Below are positions 24,213 to 32,184 of a DNA stretch of 64,000 bases, piece by piece. Below the pieces are notes generated by a model. It made no database searches and was not told the origin of the DNA. It worked only from the letters and a program-made list of their open reading frames with translations. Where the stretch lies: assembly GCA_035380245.1 (NCBI GenBank), contig DAOSXA010000002.1, positions 682,001-746,000 on the forward strand, written 5' to 3'. Within the stretch, counting starts at the first letter, position 1; every line of letters starts with the position of its first letter. The DNA comes from Candidatus Zixiibacteriota bacterium. Lineage in GTDB: Bacteria > Zixibacteria > MSB-5A5 > GN15 > FEB-12. The position numbers and the translations under genes were made by a program.

Positions 24213-25412
24213 CTACAACAATCTCGCTACAGAGTCAATTAGCTTGCAAGCCAGATCGTCCTTGGTCATAAGCGGCCAGATTTCCGGTTTCTTGTCGTGA
24301 ACGATAATCGTTACCTGGTTGGTATCGCTGTCGAAGCCGGTTTCGGTTCCGACCCTGTTGACGATTATCATATCGAGTTTCTTATCGGTCAGTTTCCTGC
24401 GGGCATGCTCCAGGGCATGATCGGTTTCAAGGGCAAAGCCAACGATCAGTTTCCCCTTGCGGTCTTTCATCGTGAGTGACTTGAGGATATCGACTGTCGG
24501 GGTCAGATCGAGCGTTAAAGGTTTATTTCCCTTTTTTAGCTTCTTGTCGGCTGTTTTGGTCGGTTGGTAATCGGCCGGGGCCGCGGCCATGATCAAACCA
24601 TCAGCCGTCGGGAGAGCTTTTTTCACGGCCTCCCTGAGTTCATCGGTAGTTCCGATTTTCACCACTTCGCATCCGACGGGCAACGGCTGCGCGGTCGGTC
24701 CGGTGATGAGCGTCACCTCCGCGCCGGACGAGATAGCGGCACGCGCCAGTGCATAGCCCATTTTCCCCGAGGAATGATTCGAAATAAAGCGCACCGGGTC
24801 GATCGGTTCACGCGTCGGACCGGCGGTTATTACCAGTCGTTTACCGATCAGGGCTTTTTTTTTTGACGTGCCGAGCAGAGCCACCGCTGTGTCGAAAATT
24901 TCCTCCGGCTCGACCATCCGTCCTACCCCCGATGACTCACAGGCCATTGCCCCTTCGTCGGGACCAACGAAGCTGCAACCGACATCCTCCAACGTCTCGA
25001 TGTTCCGTTGCGTTACCGGGTTGTGCCACATCTTGGGATTCATAGCGGGAGCAACGAGGATCGGCGCTCCGGCGGCACACACCACCGTGGTTAGCAGGTC
25101 ATCGGAGATACCGTTGGCGGTTTTGCCCAGGAAGTTGGCTGTGGCGGGAGCGATGATGATCAAATCGGTGTTCTGAGCGAGATCAATATGGCGTGTTGCC
25201 ACGAACTCATGGTCGGGAAACAATTCGGTACTCACCGGATGTCCTGAGACGGTCTCAAGAGTAAGGGGGGTAATGAATTTACAGGCCGCAGCAGTCATTA
25301 CCACGCGTACTTCGGCCCCCTCACGGACCAGCATCCGAACCAGATACGGCACCTTGTAGCAGGCAATACCACCGGTCAGACCGACCGTGATTCTTTTCCC
25401 CTGCAGCATCAT
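24213..25412 (-). CDS. coaBC: Bifunctional CoaBC (phosphopantothenoylcysteine decarboxylase/synthetase)
   Basis: Two consecutive steps of coenzyme A synthesis: coupling 4'-phosphopantothenate to cysteine, then decarboxylation. The N-terminal flavoprotein half shows TGGIACYKV near 12, the active-site histidine in TRHIDLAQ, and APAMNPKMW; the C-terminal CoaB half shows TAGPTREPIDPVRFISNHSSGKMG near 190 and AAPADYQP. With ATG 25412 the length is 399 residues (E. coli 406). The longer in-frame extension overlaps smg and is rejected. The start lies 4 bases past the smg stop, so coupling is likely. Confidence 0.95.
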   Translation of the reverse strand: MMLQGKRITVGLTGGIACYKVPYLVRMLVREGAEVRVVMTAAACKFITPLTLETVSGHPVSTELFPDHEFVATRHIDLAQNTDLIIIAPATANFLGKTANGISDDLLTTVVCAAGAPILVAPAMNPKMWHNPVTQRNIETLEDVGCSFVGPDEGAMACESSGVGRMVEPEEIFDTAVALLGTSKKKALIGKRLVITAGPTREPIDPVRFISNHSSGKMGYALARAAISSGAEVTLITGPTAQPLPVGCEVVKIGTTDELREAVKKALPTADGLIMAAAPADYQPTKTADKKLKKGNKPLTLDLTPTVDILKSLTMKDRKGKLIVGFALETDHALEHARRKLTDKKLDMIIVNRVGTETGFDSDTNQVTIIVHDKKPEIWPLMTKDDLACKLIDSVARLL

Positions 25413-25416
25413 AGCA

Positions 25417-25890
25417 TCAGTTGACGTGGATGTTTGTTTTGCTTTCGGCATCGCTGAGTTCTTCGGTCGGGAAGTCATCATAACCACCGAAAACAACCGA
25501 TGATGCCACCAGCTTGACCTGTTCCGAAGTCACTACACTGTCGCCCAGAATAGAGACTCGTTCCAGAATCGCCTCGAACTCTTCATCGTCGATCAAGCCC
25601 AAATTAAGAAGCTTCAGCAACATTCCCTGAGCCTCGACGGTCATGTGCACGCGCTCCGCCTCGGTCAGGATGCGTATGGATACCGGATTTTGCGGAAAGT
25701 CACGATACAACTCCTCAGGGGCAATCTCCAGACGATTCAACAACCATTGATAAGCTGATGATATTTCGTGATCGGAATAGCCCAGGGTTCGTAGTGTGCT
25801 CGAAAAATCCTCTGTATCGGGAAGGCGGTCTCGCGACTCGCGCATATAGTCCATCAAATATATAACAATCTCAAGTATTCTATCTGTCAT
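25417..25890 (-). CDS. smg: DUF494/Smg family protein
   Basis: A 157-residue member of the DUF494 (Smg) family; biochemical role not established. It begins MTDRILEIVIYLMDYM, the family's N-terminal helix, continues with LRTLGYSDHEISSAYQWL and TVEAQGMLLKLLNLGLID, a stretch conserved across the family, and ends in a variable acidic tail. The ATG at 25890 has AAGGA at 7 bases; an ATG two codons upstream is too close to that site. Smg is often found near topoisomerase or replication genes; here it opens an operon leading to coaBC, udg and dnaB. Confidence 0.85.
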   Translation of the reverse strand: MTDRILEIVIYLMDYMRESRDRLPDTEDFSSTLRTLGYSDHEISSAYQWLLNRLEIAPEELYRDFPQNPVSIRILTEAERVHMTVEAQGMLLKLLNLGLIDDEEFEAILERVSILGDSVVTSEQVKLVASSVVFGGYDDFPTEELSDAESKTNIHVN

Positions 25891-25921
25891 TCTCATTCCT
25901 TACCAACAGGTATACACGGTC

Positions 25922-25950
25922 AAAATAACCTTCTCCCCTGATCCGAGCAA
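25922..25950 (-). promoter_or_regulatory. Candidate promoter of the smg-coaBC-dnaB operon
   Basis: Minus-strand TTGCTC (25950-25945), 17 bases, TATTTT (25927-25922), about 30 bases before the smg ATG. It is the only reasonable match in the 126 bases between the dockerin gene's terminator and smg. Confidence 0.4.
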
Positions 25951-26016
25951 GGATTATTGTGTTGCGGGGTATTCTCGCGATAGAAGCTGTTGACCTGAAG
26001 CCGGTTAGAGACAGAA

Positions 26017-26040
26017 CGGCGGAGCCTGTCGGCTCCGCCG
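26017..26040 (-). terminator. Terminator-like hairpin after the dockerin gene
   Basis: A 10-bp perfect stem (CGGCGGAGCC / GGCTCCGCCG) with a TGTC loop, 28 bases after the stop codon, followed on the minus strand by TTCTGTCTC. The U-tract is weak, but the stem is strong. Confidence 0.6.
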
Positions 26041-26068
26041 CCGTAGAAATGTCTGTCTGCTGTAATAC

Positions 26069-27325
26069 TCAGGGGCAGGCCTGCAGCTCCGGCCCCGAGC
26101 CGAACATGAAAGTCACCAGCATAACCAAGTCTGATATAGTCGCGGGCGTCCCGTCGACATCGATGTCTGTGTTGAGCATGCAAGTCGGAGCCGGACCGCC
26201 GCCGAACATGAAGCTGGTCAGATAGACCAGATCCGTAATGTCCGGACCATCCCCCGACTCATTAGCATCACCGCGAAGCCGGCAACAACAGGCGTCTCCT
26301 TCACCGTCGCCGTCGGAGTCGACCTGATCGACGTTGGCCACGTCCGGGCAATTGTCGCACACATCTCCCAAGCCGTCCTCATCCTCATCCGCTTGGTCAG
26401 GGTTGTACCAGTTGAGACAGTTGTCCCCGTAGAACATCCAGTTTTCGCATGACTCAGCATCATAGTCGCAAACCCCGTCGTTGTCGTAATCGGGAGCAGC
26501 ACATTCCACGAATGTGTAGCAATAGGGACCTCCCCATGAAGGCACATATCGCAGTTGCTCCGGGGCATTATCGCCATCTGCATAAGACCACAACCATGAT
26601 CCCGATCGAGGAATCCAGCAGGAATCAATACAAAGTGTTTTTCCGATATTGTCCTGCTGATACGGGGCATACACGGTCAGAGGGAAGGAGATGTATTGCA
26701 GACCATCCGGAATGCCGTTGCCGTCTCTCTTCGTACTCGAACCGAACATAGTCATACCCGACCACCCCATTGTGTCAGTGCCTATGAAGCGGAGCATGTG
26801 AATAAAGTCGAAATCCAAGTCCTCCTGGGGACCCGAGAAATCTATGCTCTCTATGTATAGACTGTCCGGGGTGTAGACTCTGAATCCCACATTGATGTTG
26901 GAGAGCTCCTCAACTTCGAGGGTTGCCCTAATTTCGAAGTGGAGCCAACTTGTCCGATAGCAAATCCAATCGGTTGGATGGATAATGCAACCATCATCTA
27001 CTACGCTCACCGAGCCCACCTGTTGCGCCTCACATACTTCTTGGGGATCGCAGTTGAGAGGCGCGCCTCCGCGAAAGAGATATGCGGACAGATAATCGAG
27101 GTCGCCGGCGTCAATCCCAGCGCAACCGTCAAGGTCCATTACCGTTGTATCCGCGGGCGCCGGTCCATTGGAAAACATCCAGGTAGCCATATAGACGAGG
27201 TCATTGACATAAGGCCCGGTGCCGTCCCCGTTGACGTCGCCGCATATCGTGGTCTGACTCCAGACACTCGTGCCCAGTAAGGCACAGATCAACGCTGTTA
27301 GCAGAATTCCCGTTCTCTTCGTCAT
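26069..27325 (-). CDS. Secreted dockerin protein with thrombospondin type 3-like repeats
   Basis: A 418-residue exported protein of unknown role. A signal peptide (MTKRTGILLTALICALL...VWSQ) is followed by a dockerin-like pair of calcium-loop/helix units (CGDVNGDGTGPYVNDLVYM and LDGCAGIDAGDLDYLSAYLF, residues 28-92), a beta-rich central domain of about 180 residues, acidic type 3 repeats (DYDNDGVCDYD, DEDEDGLGDVCDNCPD, DSDGDGEGDACC, about 280-350), and a second dockerin pair at the C-terminus (GDANESGDGPDITDLVYL, IDVDGTPATISDLVML). Such dockerin/type 3 proteins are abundant in Zixibacteria and relatives. No cohesin partner is in the window. A near-consensus promoter lies 97-125 bases upstream, and GGGAGG precedes the ATG. 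Confidence 0.88.
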   Translation of the reverse strand: MTKRTGILLTALICALLGTSVWSQTTICGDVNGDGTGPYVNDLVYMATWMFSNGPAPADTTVMDLDGCAGIDAGDLDYLSAYLFRGGAPLNCDPQEVCEAQQVGSVSVVDDGCIIHPTDWICYRTSWLHFEIRATLEVEELSNINVGFRVYTPDSLYIESIDFSGPQEDLDFDFIHMLRFIGTDTMGWSGMTMFGSSTKRDGNGIPDGLQYISFPLTVYAPYQQDNIGKTLCIDSCWIPRSGSWLWSYADGDNAPEQLRYVPSWGGPYCYTFVECAAPDYDNDGVCDYDAESCENWMFYGDNCLNWYNPDQADEDEDGLGDVCDNCPDVANVDQVDSDGDGEGDACCCRLRGDANESGDGPDITDLVYLTSFMFGGGPAPTCMLNTDIDVDGTPATISDLVMLVTFMFGSGPELQACP

Positions 27326-27421
27326 ATGATGTCCTCCCGGCCTGCTTGTTGACTTTCGAGCACTCCGATCTCTTCAGGACTACGAGTCGGACGCCCACCG
27401 CATGTCTCTGTTGTACATAAA

Positions 27422-27450
27422 ATAATAACTAATATGTATAACTGTGTCAA
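27422..27450 (-). promoter_or_regulatory. Near-consensus sigma-70-type promoter for the dockerin gene
   Basis: Minus-strand TTGACA (27450-27445), 17 bases, TATTAT (27427-27422), embedded in an AT-rich tract. The predicted leader is about 90 bases long. Confidence 0.7.
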
Positions 27451-27470
27451 CGTTTTTGATATGTTAGCAC

Positions 27471-27500
27471 AAAGGCCGACGGTTTGTACTGCCGGCCTTT
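27471..27500 (-). terminator. Rho-independent terminator after purH
   Basis: AAAGGCCG and CGGCCTTT form an 8-bp stem with an inner CGG/CTG-containing loop, 24 bases beyond the purH stop. It ends the purN-purC-purH unit. Confidence 0.7.
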
Positions 27501-27524
27501 TCCGTATCCGAAAGCTCTGTAATG

Positions 27525-29096
27525 CTAGTGTTTGAAATGCCGCACCGAGGTAAATACCATCGCCGCGCCGGCCTTGTCGGCCGCCTCGATCGCCTGTTCG
27601 TCTCCCTTCGAGCCGCCCGGCTGAATGATCGCCGTAACACCGGCATCAGTACCGACTTCGACTCCATCCGGCATCGGGAAAAACGCATCGGAGGCCATCA
27701 CCGCCCCTTTGGCGCGGTCACCGGCCCGCTTGACCGCCATGAAACCGGAATCGACTCGCGAGGTCTGCCCCATCCCGATCCCCACCGTAGCCGTCCCTTT
27801 AGCCAGGACAATCGCATTCGATTTGGTGTGCTTGACCACCTTCCAGGCAAACAGCATCGACTTGATCTCTTCCGGCGTCGGCTCGCGTTTAGTCACAACC
27901 TTGAGTGAAGACTCGAGGGTGGCGAGGTCATCGGCCGTCTGAACCAGGAGACCGCCGCGAAGGTACTTGAGAACTGTCTTGGCCTTTGATTTCCCCCCGG
28001 CGATTCCCGGCAGGGCCATCAGTCGCCGCGCCTTCTTGCGCTTGAGCAGCTTGAGCGCCTCGGGCGCAAACGACGGAGCCAGAATGCACTCTACGAAGAG
28101 GGTCTCGTGCAACAGCTTGGCAGTCTCCATATCGACCTCTTTGTTCAGGCCGATAATCGAGCCGAATGCTGAAAGTGGATCGGAATCAAAGGCCGCCTGG
28201 TAGGCCTCGGCCAACGTCTTGCCGGTAGCCGCCCCACAGGGATTGGCATGCTTGATTACGGCTGCGAACGGCTCCTCGAAATCGAGCAACATGTCGAGGG
28301 TGGCGTCCATATCACCGTAGTTGTTGTACGAAAGTTCCTTGCCGGACAAAATCTCACCATCGAGCAAGCTGGCAATTTTGTTGCCGTCGGCCGAATAGAC
28401 CGCCGCCTGCTGGTGGGGATTCTCACCGTAGCGCAGTTTATCGCGATACGAGAAGCTCAGGTTCATTTTCTTCGGGAACAACGCTCCTTCGTCTTCTTTC
28501 CCCTGATGGAAATAGGCCACGATTGCCGCGTCGTAATCGGCAGTAAGACCGAACGCCTTCCCGGCGCACTCGCGACGGAACTCCAGATCGGTGGCGCCGT
28601 CGTTGGTTTTCATTTGTTCGATTAATTTATCATAGTCGGAGGGATCCACCACCACCGTTACCGATTCGTGATTCTTGGCTGAGGCCCGAATCATGGTCGG
28701 ACCACCGATATCGATATTCTCGATTATCTCATCGTGGTCGGCATCGGGGCGGGCCACGGTCTCTTTGAACGGATAGAGGTTGACTATAACCAGATCGATA
28801 GAGCGATAGTCTAACTCGCTCATTTGCTGGATATCCTCATCATTGTCGCGACGGCAAAGCAACCCGGCATGTATTTTCGGGTGCAGTGTCTTCACCCGAC
28901 CGCCCAGGATTTCCGGTGCGCCGGTGAAGGTCGATACACCAATTGCCTGTATACCGGCCTCTTTGAGTTTTTTGAGCGTTCCCCCGGTGGAAATAATCTC
29001 CACCCCGAAATCCTGCAACGCCTGCGCCAGATCTTCGAGCCCTTCCTTATTGGACACCGAGATCAGTGCTCGTTTAATTTTAATCAGTTCCGGCAT
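27525..29096 (-). CDS. purH: Bifunctional AICAR transformylase / IMP cyclohydrolase
   Basis: Performs the last two steps of de novo IMP synthesis. 523 residues: an N-terminal cyclohydrolase domain with ISVSNKEGL near 12, STGGTLKKL and GGRVKTLHPKIHAGLL near 66, and DIGGPTMIRASAKN; then the transformylase domain with LRYGENPHQQAAVY near 220, KHANPCGAA with the catalytic lysine-histidine pair near 275, and C-terminal SDAFFPMPDGVE and IIQPGGSKGDEQ. It is intact and 3 bases after purC. Confidence 0.98.
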   Translation of the reverse strand: MPELIKIKRALISVSNKEGLEDLAQALQDFGVEIISTGGTLKKLKEAGIQAIGVSTFTGAPEILGGRVKTLHPKIHAGLLCRRDNDEDIQQMSELDYRSIDLVIVNLYPFKETVARPDADHDEIIENIDIGGPTMIRASAKNHESVTVVVDPSDYDKLIEQMKTNDGATDLEFRRECAGKAFGLTADYDAAIVAYFHQGKEDEGALFPKKMNLSFSYRDKLRYGENPHQQAAVYSADGNKIASLLDGEILSGKELSYNNYGDMDATLDMLLDFEEPFAAVIKHANPCGAATGKTLAEAYQAAFDSDPLSAFGSIIGLNKEVDMETAKLLHETLFVECILAPSFAPEALKLLKRKKARRLMALPGIAGGKSKAKTVLKYLRGGLLVQTADDLATLESSLKVVTKREPTPEEIKSMLFAWKVVKHTKSNAIVLAKGTATVGIGMGQTSRVDSGFMAVKRAGDRAKGAVMASDAFFPMPDGVEVGTDAGVTAIIQPGGSKGDEQAIEAADKAGAAMVFTSVRHFKH

Positions 29097-29099
29097 AAC

Positions 29100-30008
29100 C
29101 TACATCCCTGTAATGAGTCTTTGGGCTTCGCGATACCGCACGGCCGAGGCCTCGACCACTTCGTCCGGGAGTTTCGGTCCCGGAGGCCGACGATCCCAAT
29201 CGAGACCGGCCAGGTAGTCTCGAATCGGTTGTTTGTCGAACGAGGGCTGTCCCCGACCGATCCGGTATTGATCGACCGGCCAGAAACGACTGGAATCAGG
29301 GGAAAGCACTTCGTCAATAAGAATGAAGCGGCCGTCGTGGAAACCGAATTCGAATTTGGTATCAGCTATGATAATCCCCTTGCGGCGAGCCATTTCGGCT
29401 GCCTTGCCGTATATTGCAAGCGATTTGTCGCGACAGAGTCGGGCTGTTTCGGCGCCGATCAGATCGACCAGTTGGTCATAGCTGATATTTTCATCATGGC
29501 CGTCGTCGTTCTTGGTGGACGGTGTAAAGATCGGCTGCGGCAATTGTTGCGATTCCTGCAAGTCGGGCGGAAATTCGAAACCGTGCACCGTGTTGGAGCC
29601 TGATCGACGAGCCTTGAGCAGTTCTTTCCACATCGAGCCGGAGATATAACCACGGACGATACACTCACAATCGACTCGCTCCGCTTTAACGACAATCATC
29701 GAGCGACCCTCGAGAACATCGCGATACTGACGGAGATTCTCCGGGTATTCGTCGACGTTGGCCGTAACCAGGTGATGCTCGGTCACGTCACTGAGGAAGT
29801 CGAACCAGAACAACGACATAGCCGTCAGTACCGCCCCCTTGCCGGGGATACCGTTCGGAAGCACGACATCGAAGGCCGAGATGCGATCGGTCGATACGAT
29901 CAATAATCGGTCGCCGAGGTCATAGACATCCCGAACTTTGCCGCGTGTCAGGAGCGGATACTCCTTTATATCGGTAGCCAGAACAACCTTTGGATCAATC
30001 AAGGTCAT
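29100..30008 (-). CDS. purC: SAICAR synthase (phosphoribosylaminoimidazole-succinocarboxamide synthase)
   Basis: Couples aspartate to CAIR with ATP in purine synthesis. The 302 residues are of the longer eukaryote/alpha-proteobacteria-like class rather than the 240-residue E. coli type. Landmarks are RGKVRDVYDLGD near 22, the ATP-binding STDRISAFDVVLPNGIPGKG, VRGYISGSMWKE, the FTPSTK motif near 162 and LIDEVLSPDSSRFW near 232. The ATG has AAAAGGAGAG just upstream; it overlaps the purN stop by 14 bases. Confidence 0.97.
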   Translation of the reverse strand: MTLIDPKVVLATDIKEYPLLTRGKVRDVYDLGDRLLIVSTDRISAFDVVLPNGIPGKGAVLTAMSLFWFDFLSDVTEHHLVTANVDEYPENLRQYRDVLEGRSMIVVKAERVDCECIVRGYISGSMWKELLKARRSGSNTVHGFEFPPDLQESQQLPQPIFTPSTKNDDGHDENISYDQLVDLIGAETARLCRDKSLAIYGKAAEMARRKGIIIADTKFEFGFHDGRFILIDEVLSPDSSRFWPVDQYRIGRGQPSFDKQPIRDYLAGLDWDRRPPGPKLPDEVVEASAVRYREAQRLITGM

Positions 30009-30603
30009 ACTCTCCTTTTATCAACTTTTGTAGAACTCTCGGATAAAGCCTGTGCTCTTTCTCGAGCACGCGGGCAGCGAGCGAATCGGGGGTGTCGTCC
30101 GGCTTCACCGGAACCCGAATCTGCTCCAGGATACGCCCGTGGTCGTAGATTTCATCGACCAGATGAACGGTCGGCCCTGACTCTTTCTCCCCGGCCGCCA
30201 GCACCGCCTCATGGACGTGATGACCGTACATCCCCTGACCGCCGAATTTCGGCAGCAAAGCCGGGTGAATGTTGGTGATGCGATGACGATATTTACGCAC
30301 AACCCCGAGCGGCAGCAACTTGAGATATCCGGCCAGAGCAATATAGTCGATTTTGTGCTCATCGAGCAACGCCAGCATACGCGCCTCGTATTCCTCCGGT
30401 GATTCGTCCCTGCCCGGACGCATCGTTCGACCGGGAATACCGGCCTTCTCGGCGCGCTGAAGTCCGAACGCTTTTTTCGTGCTGGAGATCACCAGGGCGA
30501 TTTCGGCAGTCAGAATACCGGCTTTGACGGCATCGATCAATGACTGAAGGTTGCTTCCGCCGCCGGAGACAAAGACGGCGACTCGCGGTAAGGTATCGGC
30601 CAT
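29995..30603 (-). CDS. purN: GAR transformylase
   Basis: Formyltetrahydrofolate-dependent glycinamide ribonucleotide formyltransferase, 202 residues. It has the N-terminal VAVFVSGGGSNLQSLIDA, the folate-site segment ALAGYLKLLP, the catalytic NIHPALLPKFGGQGMYGHHVHEAV stretch (HPALLP and the later histidines) and EIYDHGRIL. ATG 30603 is chosen over a TTG five codons upstream because AGAGGA lies 6 bases before it; that site overlaps the stop codon of a 23-codon leader ORF. First full-length gene of purN-purC-purH. Confidence 0.96.
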   Translation of the reverse strand: MADTLPRVAVFVSGGGSNLQSLIDAVKAGILTAEIALVISSTKKAFGLQRAEKAGIPGRTMRPGRDESPEEYEARMLALLDEHKIDYIALAGYLKLLPLGVVRKYRHRITNIHPALLPKFGGQGMYGHHVHEAVLAAGEKESGPTVHLVDEIYDHGRILEQIRVPVKPDDTPDSLAARVLEKEHRLYPRVLQKLIKGEYDLD

Positions 30604-30614
30604 CGGACTTCCTC

Positions 30615-30686
30615 TCAAACAAGACTGTCATCGGGCTCGCCGCGCACTACATAAAACATGCAGGTCACGACGACCGGCCCGTCCAT
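30615..30686 (-). CDS. Possible 23-residue leader ORF of the pur operon
   Basis: ATG 30686 starts a 23-codon frame (MDGPVVVTCMFYVVRGEPDDSLV) that ends with a TGA inside the purN ribosome site. AGAGGG lies 8 bases before the ATG and is itself part of a small stem (CGCCC / GGGCG). The ORF begins about 35 bases after the predicted transcript start. It contains no obvious run of regulatory codons. It could be a leader peptide, a coupling ORF or a small protein; expression is unproven. Confidence 0.35.
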   Translation of the reverse strand: MDGPVVVTCMFYVVRGEPDDSLV

Positions 30687-30726
30687 GGTCTCGCCCTCTT
30701 GGGGGCGCAAATTGCACAGAAAAAAC

Positions 30727-30754
30727 AATATAAACAGCCCAACCGCCCTGTCAA
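30727..30754 (-). promoter_or_regulatory. Sigma-70-type promoter of the purN-purC-purH operon
   Basis: Minus-strand TTGACA (30754-30749), 16 bases, TATATT (30732-30727). Predicted start near 30720, leader about 117 bases. I did not find a recognisable purine riboswitch fold in the leader. Confidence 0.7.
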
Positions 30755-30838
30755 TCCATATTGCCCCGGGTGTTTTTCTCTTGATTGGGAGCGTTACCCG
30801 GTGTTGTCGGGCGTCACTGACCAATGAGTTCACGGTAG

Positions 30839-30887
30839 GTCGAAATCCCCTGTCCGCCGGAGGCGGATCGCGAAGCGAGGTTTCGAC
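30839..30887 (+). repeat. 49-nt branched repeat, copy 2
   Basis: Same length and inner hairpins as the copy at 16538-16586, but with outer arms GTCGAAA and TTTCGAC. Differences in both arms preserve base pairing. Confidence 0.75.
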
Positions 30888-30992
30888 AACATTCCGCGGG
30901 CGGTAGACCGAGAGGTCTGCCCCATGCCTCTCAAGTTGTCCACAAATCAGATTGGCCATATCCGTTGAAGACAAAGACACTCGGTCGTGGGC

Positions 30993-31011
30993 GGCAGACG
31001 TCCCGTCTGCC
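30993..31011. repeat. GGCAGACG hairpin repeat
   Basis: GGCAGACG-TCC-CGTCTGCC with the same GTGGGC and CCTGCAGCAGC flanks as the copy at 16599-16617, 14 kb away. Confidence 0.7.
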
Positions 31012-31034
31012 CCTGCAGCAGCCTTGCCGGTCGT

Positions 31035-31061
31035 AGCGCGGGATCCCTGCGATCCCGCGCT
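31035..31061. repeat. GGGATC hairpin repeat
   Basis: AGCGCGGGATC-CCTGC-GATCCCGCGCT, a perfect 11-bp stem with a 5-base loop, preceded by CGT. Related copies at 51284, 51492 and 53897 lie in the opposite orientation. Confidence 0.75.
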
Positions 31062-31095
31062 TTATCATAGGCATCATGGCAGACGTCTCGTATTC

Positions 31096-31115
31096 CCCAC
31101 CCGTGGACGGGTGGG
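31096..31115. repeat. CCCACCCG hairpin repeat
   Basis: CCCACCCG-TGGA-CGGGTGGG, followed by CCACC. Copies with one changed base in the right arm lie at 51171-51190 and 51380-51399 inside the tandem repeat. Confidence 0.65.
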
Positions 31116-31153
31116 CCACCAGCACGAGGTTAAAGCCCTTTAACGTAGTGGGC

Positions 31154-31172
31154 GGCAGACGTCCCGTCTGCC
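31154..31172. repeat. GGCAGACG hairpin repeat
   Basis: Third near-identical copy of GGCAGACG-TCC-CGTCTGCC, 140 bases after the second; the right flank differs. Confidence 0.7.
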
Positions 31173-31206
31173 CCTTTATCGGCAATTTCCCCCGCCGATG
31201 ATATTC

Positions 31207-31229
31207 GGCACGTCTCGGAGAGACGTGCC
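31207..31229. repeat. GGCACGTCTC hairpin repeat
   Basis: GGCACGTCTC-GGA-GAGACGTGCC, a perfect 10-bp stem followed by CTAC. A related hairpin is at 34322-34338, where GGCAGGTCTC pairs with GAGACCTGTC. Confidence 0.65.
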
Positions 31230-31258
31230 CTACAATATCAAGTTTCAAGCAACCCGAT

Positions 31259-32065
31259 CTACACTCGCTCCGCTCTGTCCAGAAACGTGCTCAGGTCTCG
31301 GTTAAACCGCTCGGGGGCTTCCATGTTGACCATGTGGCCGACACCCTCGTACACATGCAGGTCCGCTCCCTTGATCTGTTCCGCCAACAGACGCGACAGC
31401 TTAATGAATATCCGATCCAGTTCGCCGGTGAAAATCGCTGTCGGGACTTTTATCTTATGCACGTTCGCCAGATCGTCTGAACTCGGGTATTGGCCGCGCT
31501 TTGGGTCGGCCCAGATCGCCCCGGAATGGTCTCGCATCATTTGCTCGATACGTCCACTCAGGGCCTTTTTATCGTCCTTGTAGTAAGCGAGGGTGACTTG
31601 CACCCACTTCTCACGGGCGGCTTCGATCCCTTTCTCACGGGCTATCTCATCGACCCGGGAGATTTTCCTCCCGACCGCATACCCGGCCGCGCCGCTGCTT
31701 ACCAGGGTTAGCGAAGCCAGTCGCTCCTGATGTTTGAGGGCGAAACCGATCGCGGTACTGCCGCCCATGGAGAGGCCGATCAGATGGCATTTCTCGATAT
31801 GGAGGGCGTCGAGGAGGTCGAGCAGGTCGGCGGCGCGGTCATCGCGGCTGTAGCCGGTGACCGGTCGGTCCGATTCGCCGTGGCCTCGGGCGTCGGGCAC
31901 GATCACGCGCCTGGTCTTTTTGAAAAACTCCCCCTGCTCGCGCCACATACGACGGTCGAGGGTGAAGCCGTGGAGAAAGACTAGGGGCGGACGGTCGTCC
32001 GGCTCGTCCGGGAGATATTCATCGAGGTAAAGTTTGATTCCTTCGTGGTTGCTTATATACGGCAT
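31259..32065 (-). CDS. Alpha/beta-fold hydrolase
   Basis: A 268-residue alpha/beta hydrolase of unknown substrate. The order of motifs is complete: oxyanion-loop VFLHGFTLDRRMW near 29, DARGHGESDRP near 57, the nucleophile elbow GLSMGGSTAIG (serine near 98), an acid in FTGELDRIF near 213 and the catalytic histidine in EGVGHMVNMEAPERFN near 240. The DARGHGxSDRP and GHMVNME strings resemble 3-oxoadipate enol-lactonase/BioH-like enzymes, but no pathway partner is nearby. It lies alone between glnA and the pur operon; AAGGA lies 13 bases before the ATG. Confidence 0.88.
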   Translation of the reverse strand: MPYISNHEGIKLYLDEYLPDEPDDRPPLVFLHGFTLDRRMWREQGEFFKKTRRVIVPDARGHGESDRPVTGYSRDDRAADLLDLLDALHIEKCHLIGLSMGGSTAIGFALKHQERLASLTLVSSGAAGYAVGRKISRVDEIAREKGIEAAREKWVQVTLAYYKDDKKALSGRIEQMMRDHSGAIWADPKRGQYPSSDDLANVHKIKVPTAIFTGELDRIFIKLSRLLAEQIKGADLHVYEGVGHMVNMEAPERFNRDLSTFLDRAERV

Positions 32066-32184
32066 GGTCTTATCGGTCCTTGTTTGTTTCTTCCTCGCCC
32101 TTTAACGCCCCGGCCTTTCATTTGTGCCGGACAACGGAGGAGAATATACGAACGTTAACCAGCTCTACACAACCCGCCTATATA

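Larger units (their letters stand above)
30755..31258. other. Repeat-filled intergenic region
   Basis: About 500 bases upstream of the pur promoter and downstream of the hydrolase gene. It is a mosaic of structured repeats: the 49-nt branched element, a diverged GGTAGACC/GGTCTGCC hairpin near 30906, GGCAGACG hairpins at 30993 and 31154, a GGGATC hairpin at 31035, a CCCACCCG hairpin at 31096 and a GGCACGTCTC hairpin at 31207. No credible gene. Confidence 0.75.

Noticed and set aside
30615..30980. A 121-residue protein in the pur leader
   Set aside because: Its upstream part crosses the pur promoter and the 49-nt repeat; only the last 23 codons have a ribosome site, and these are reported separately.
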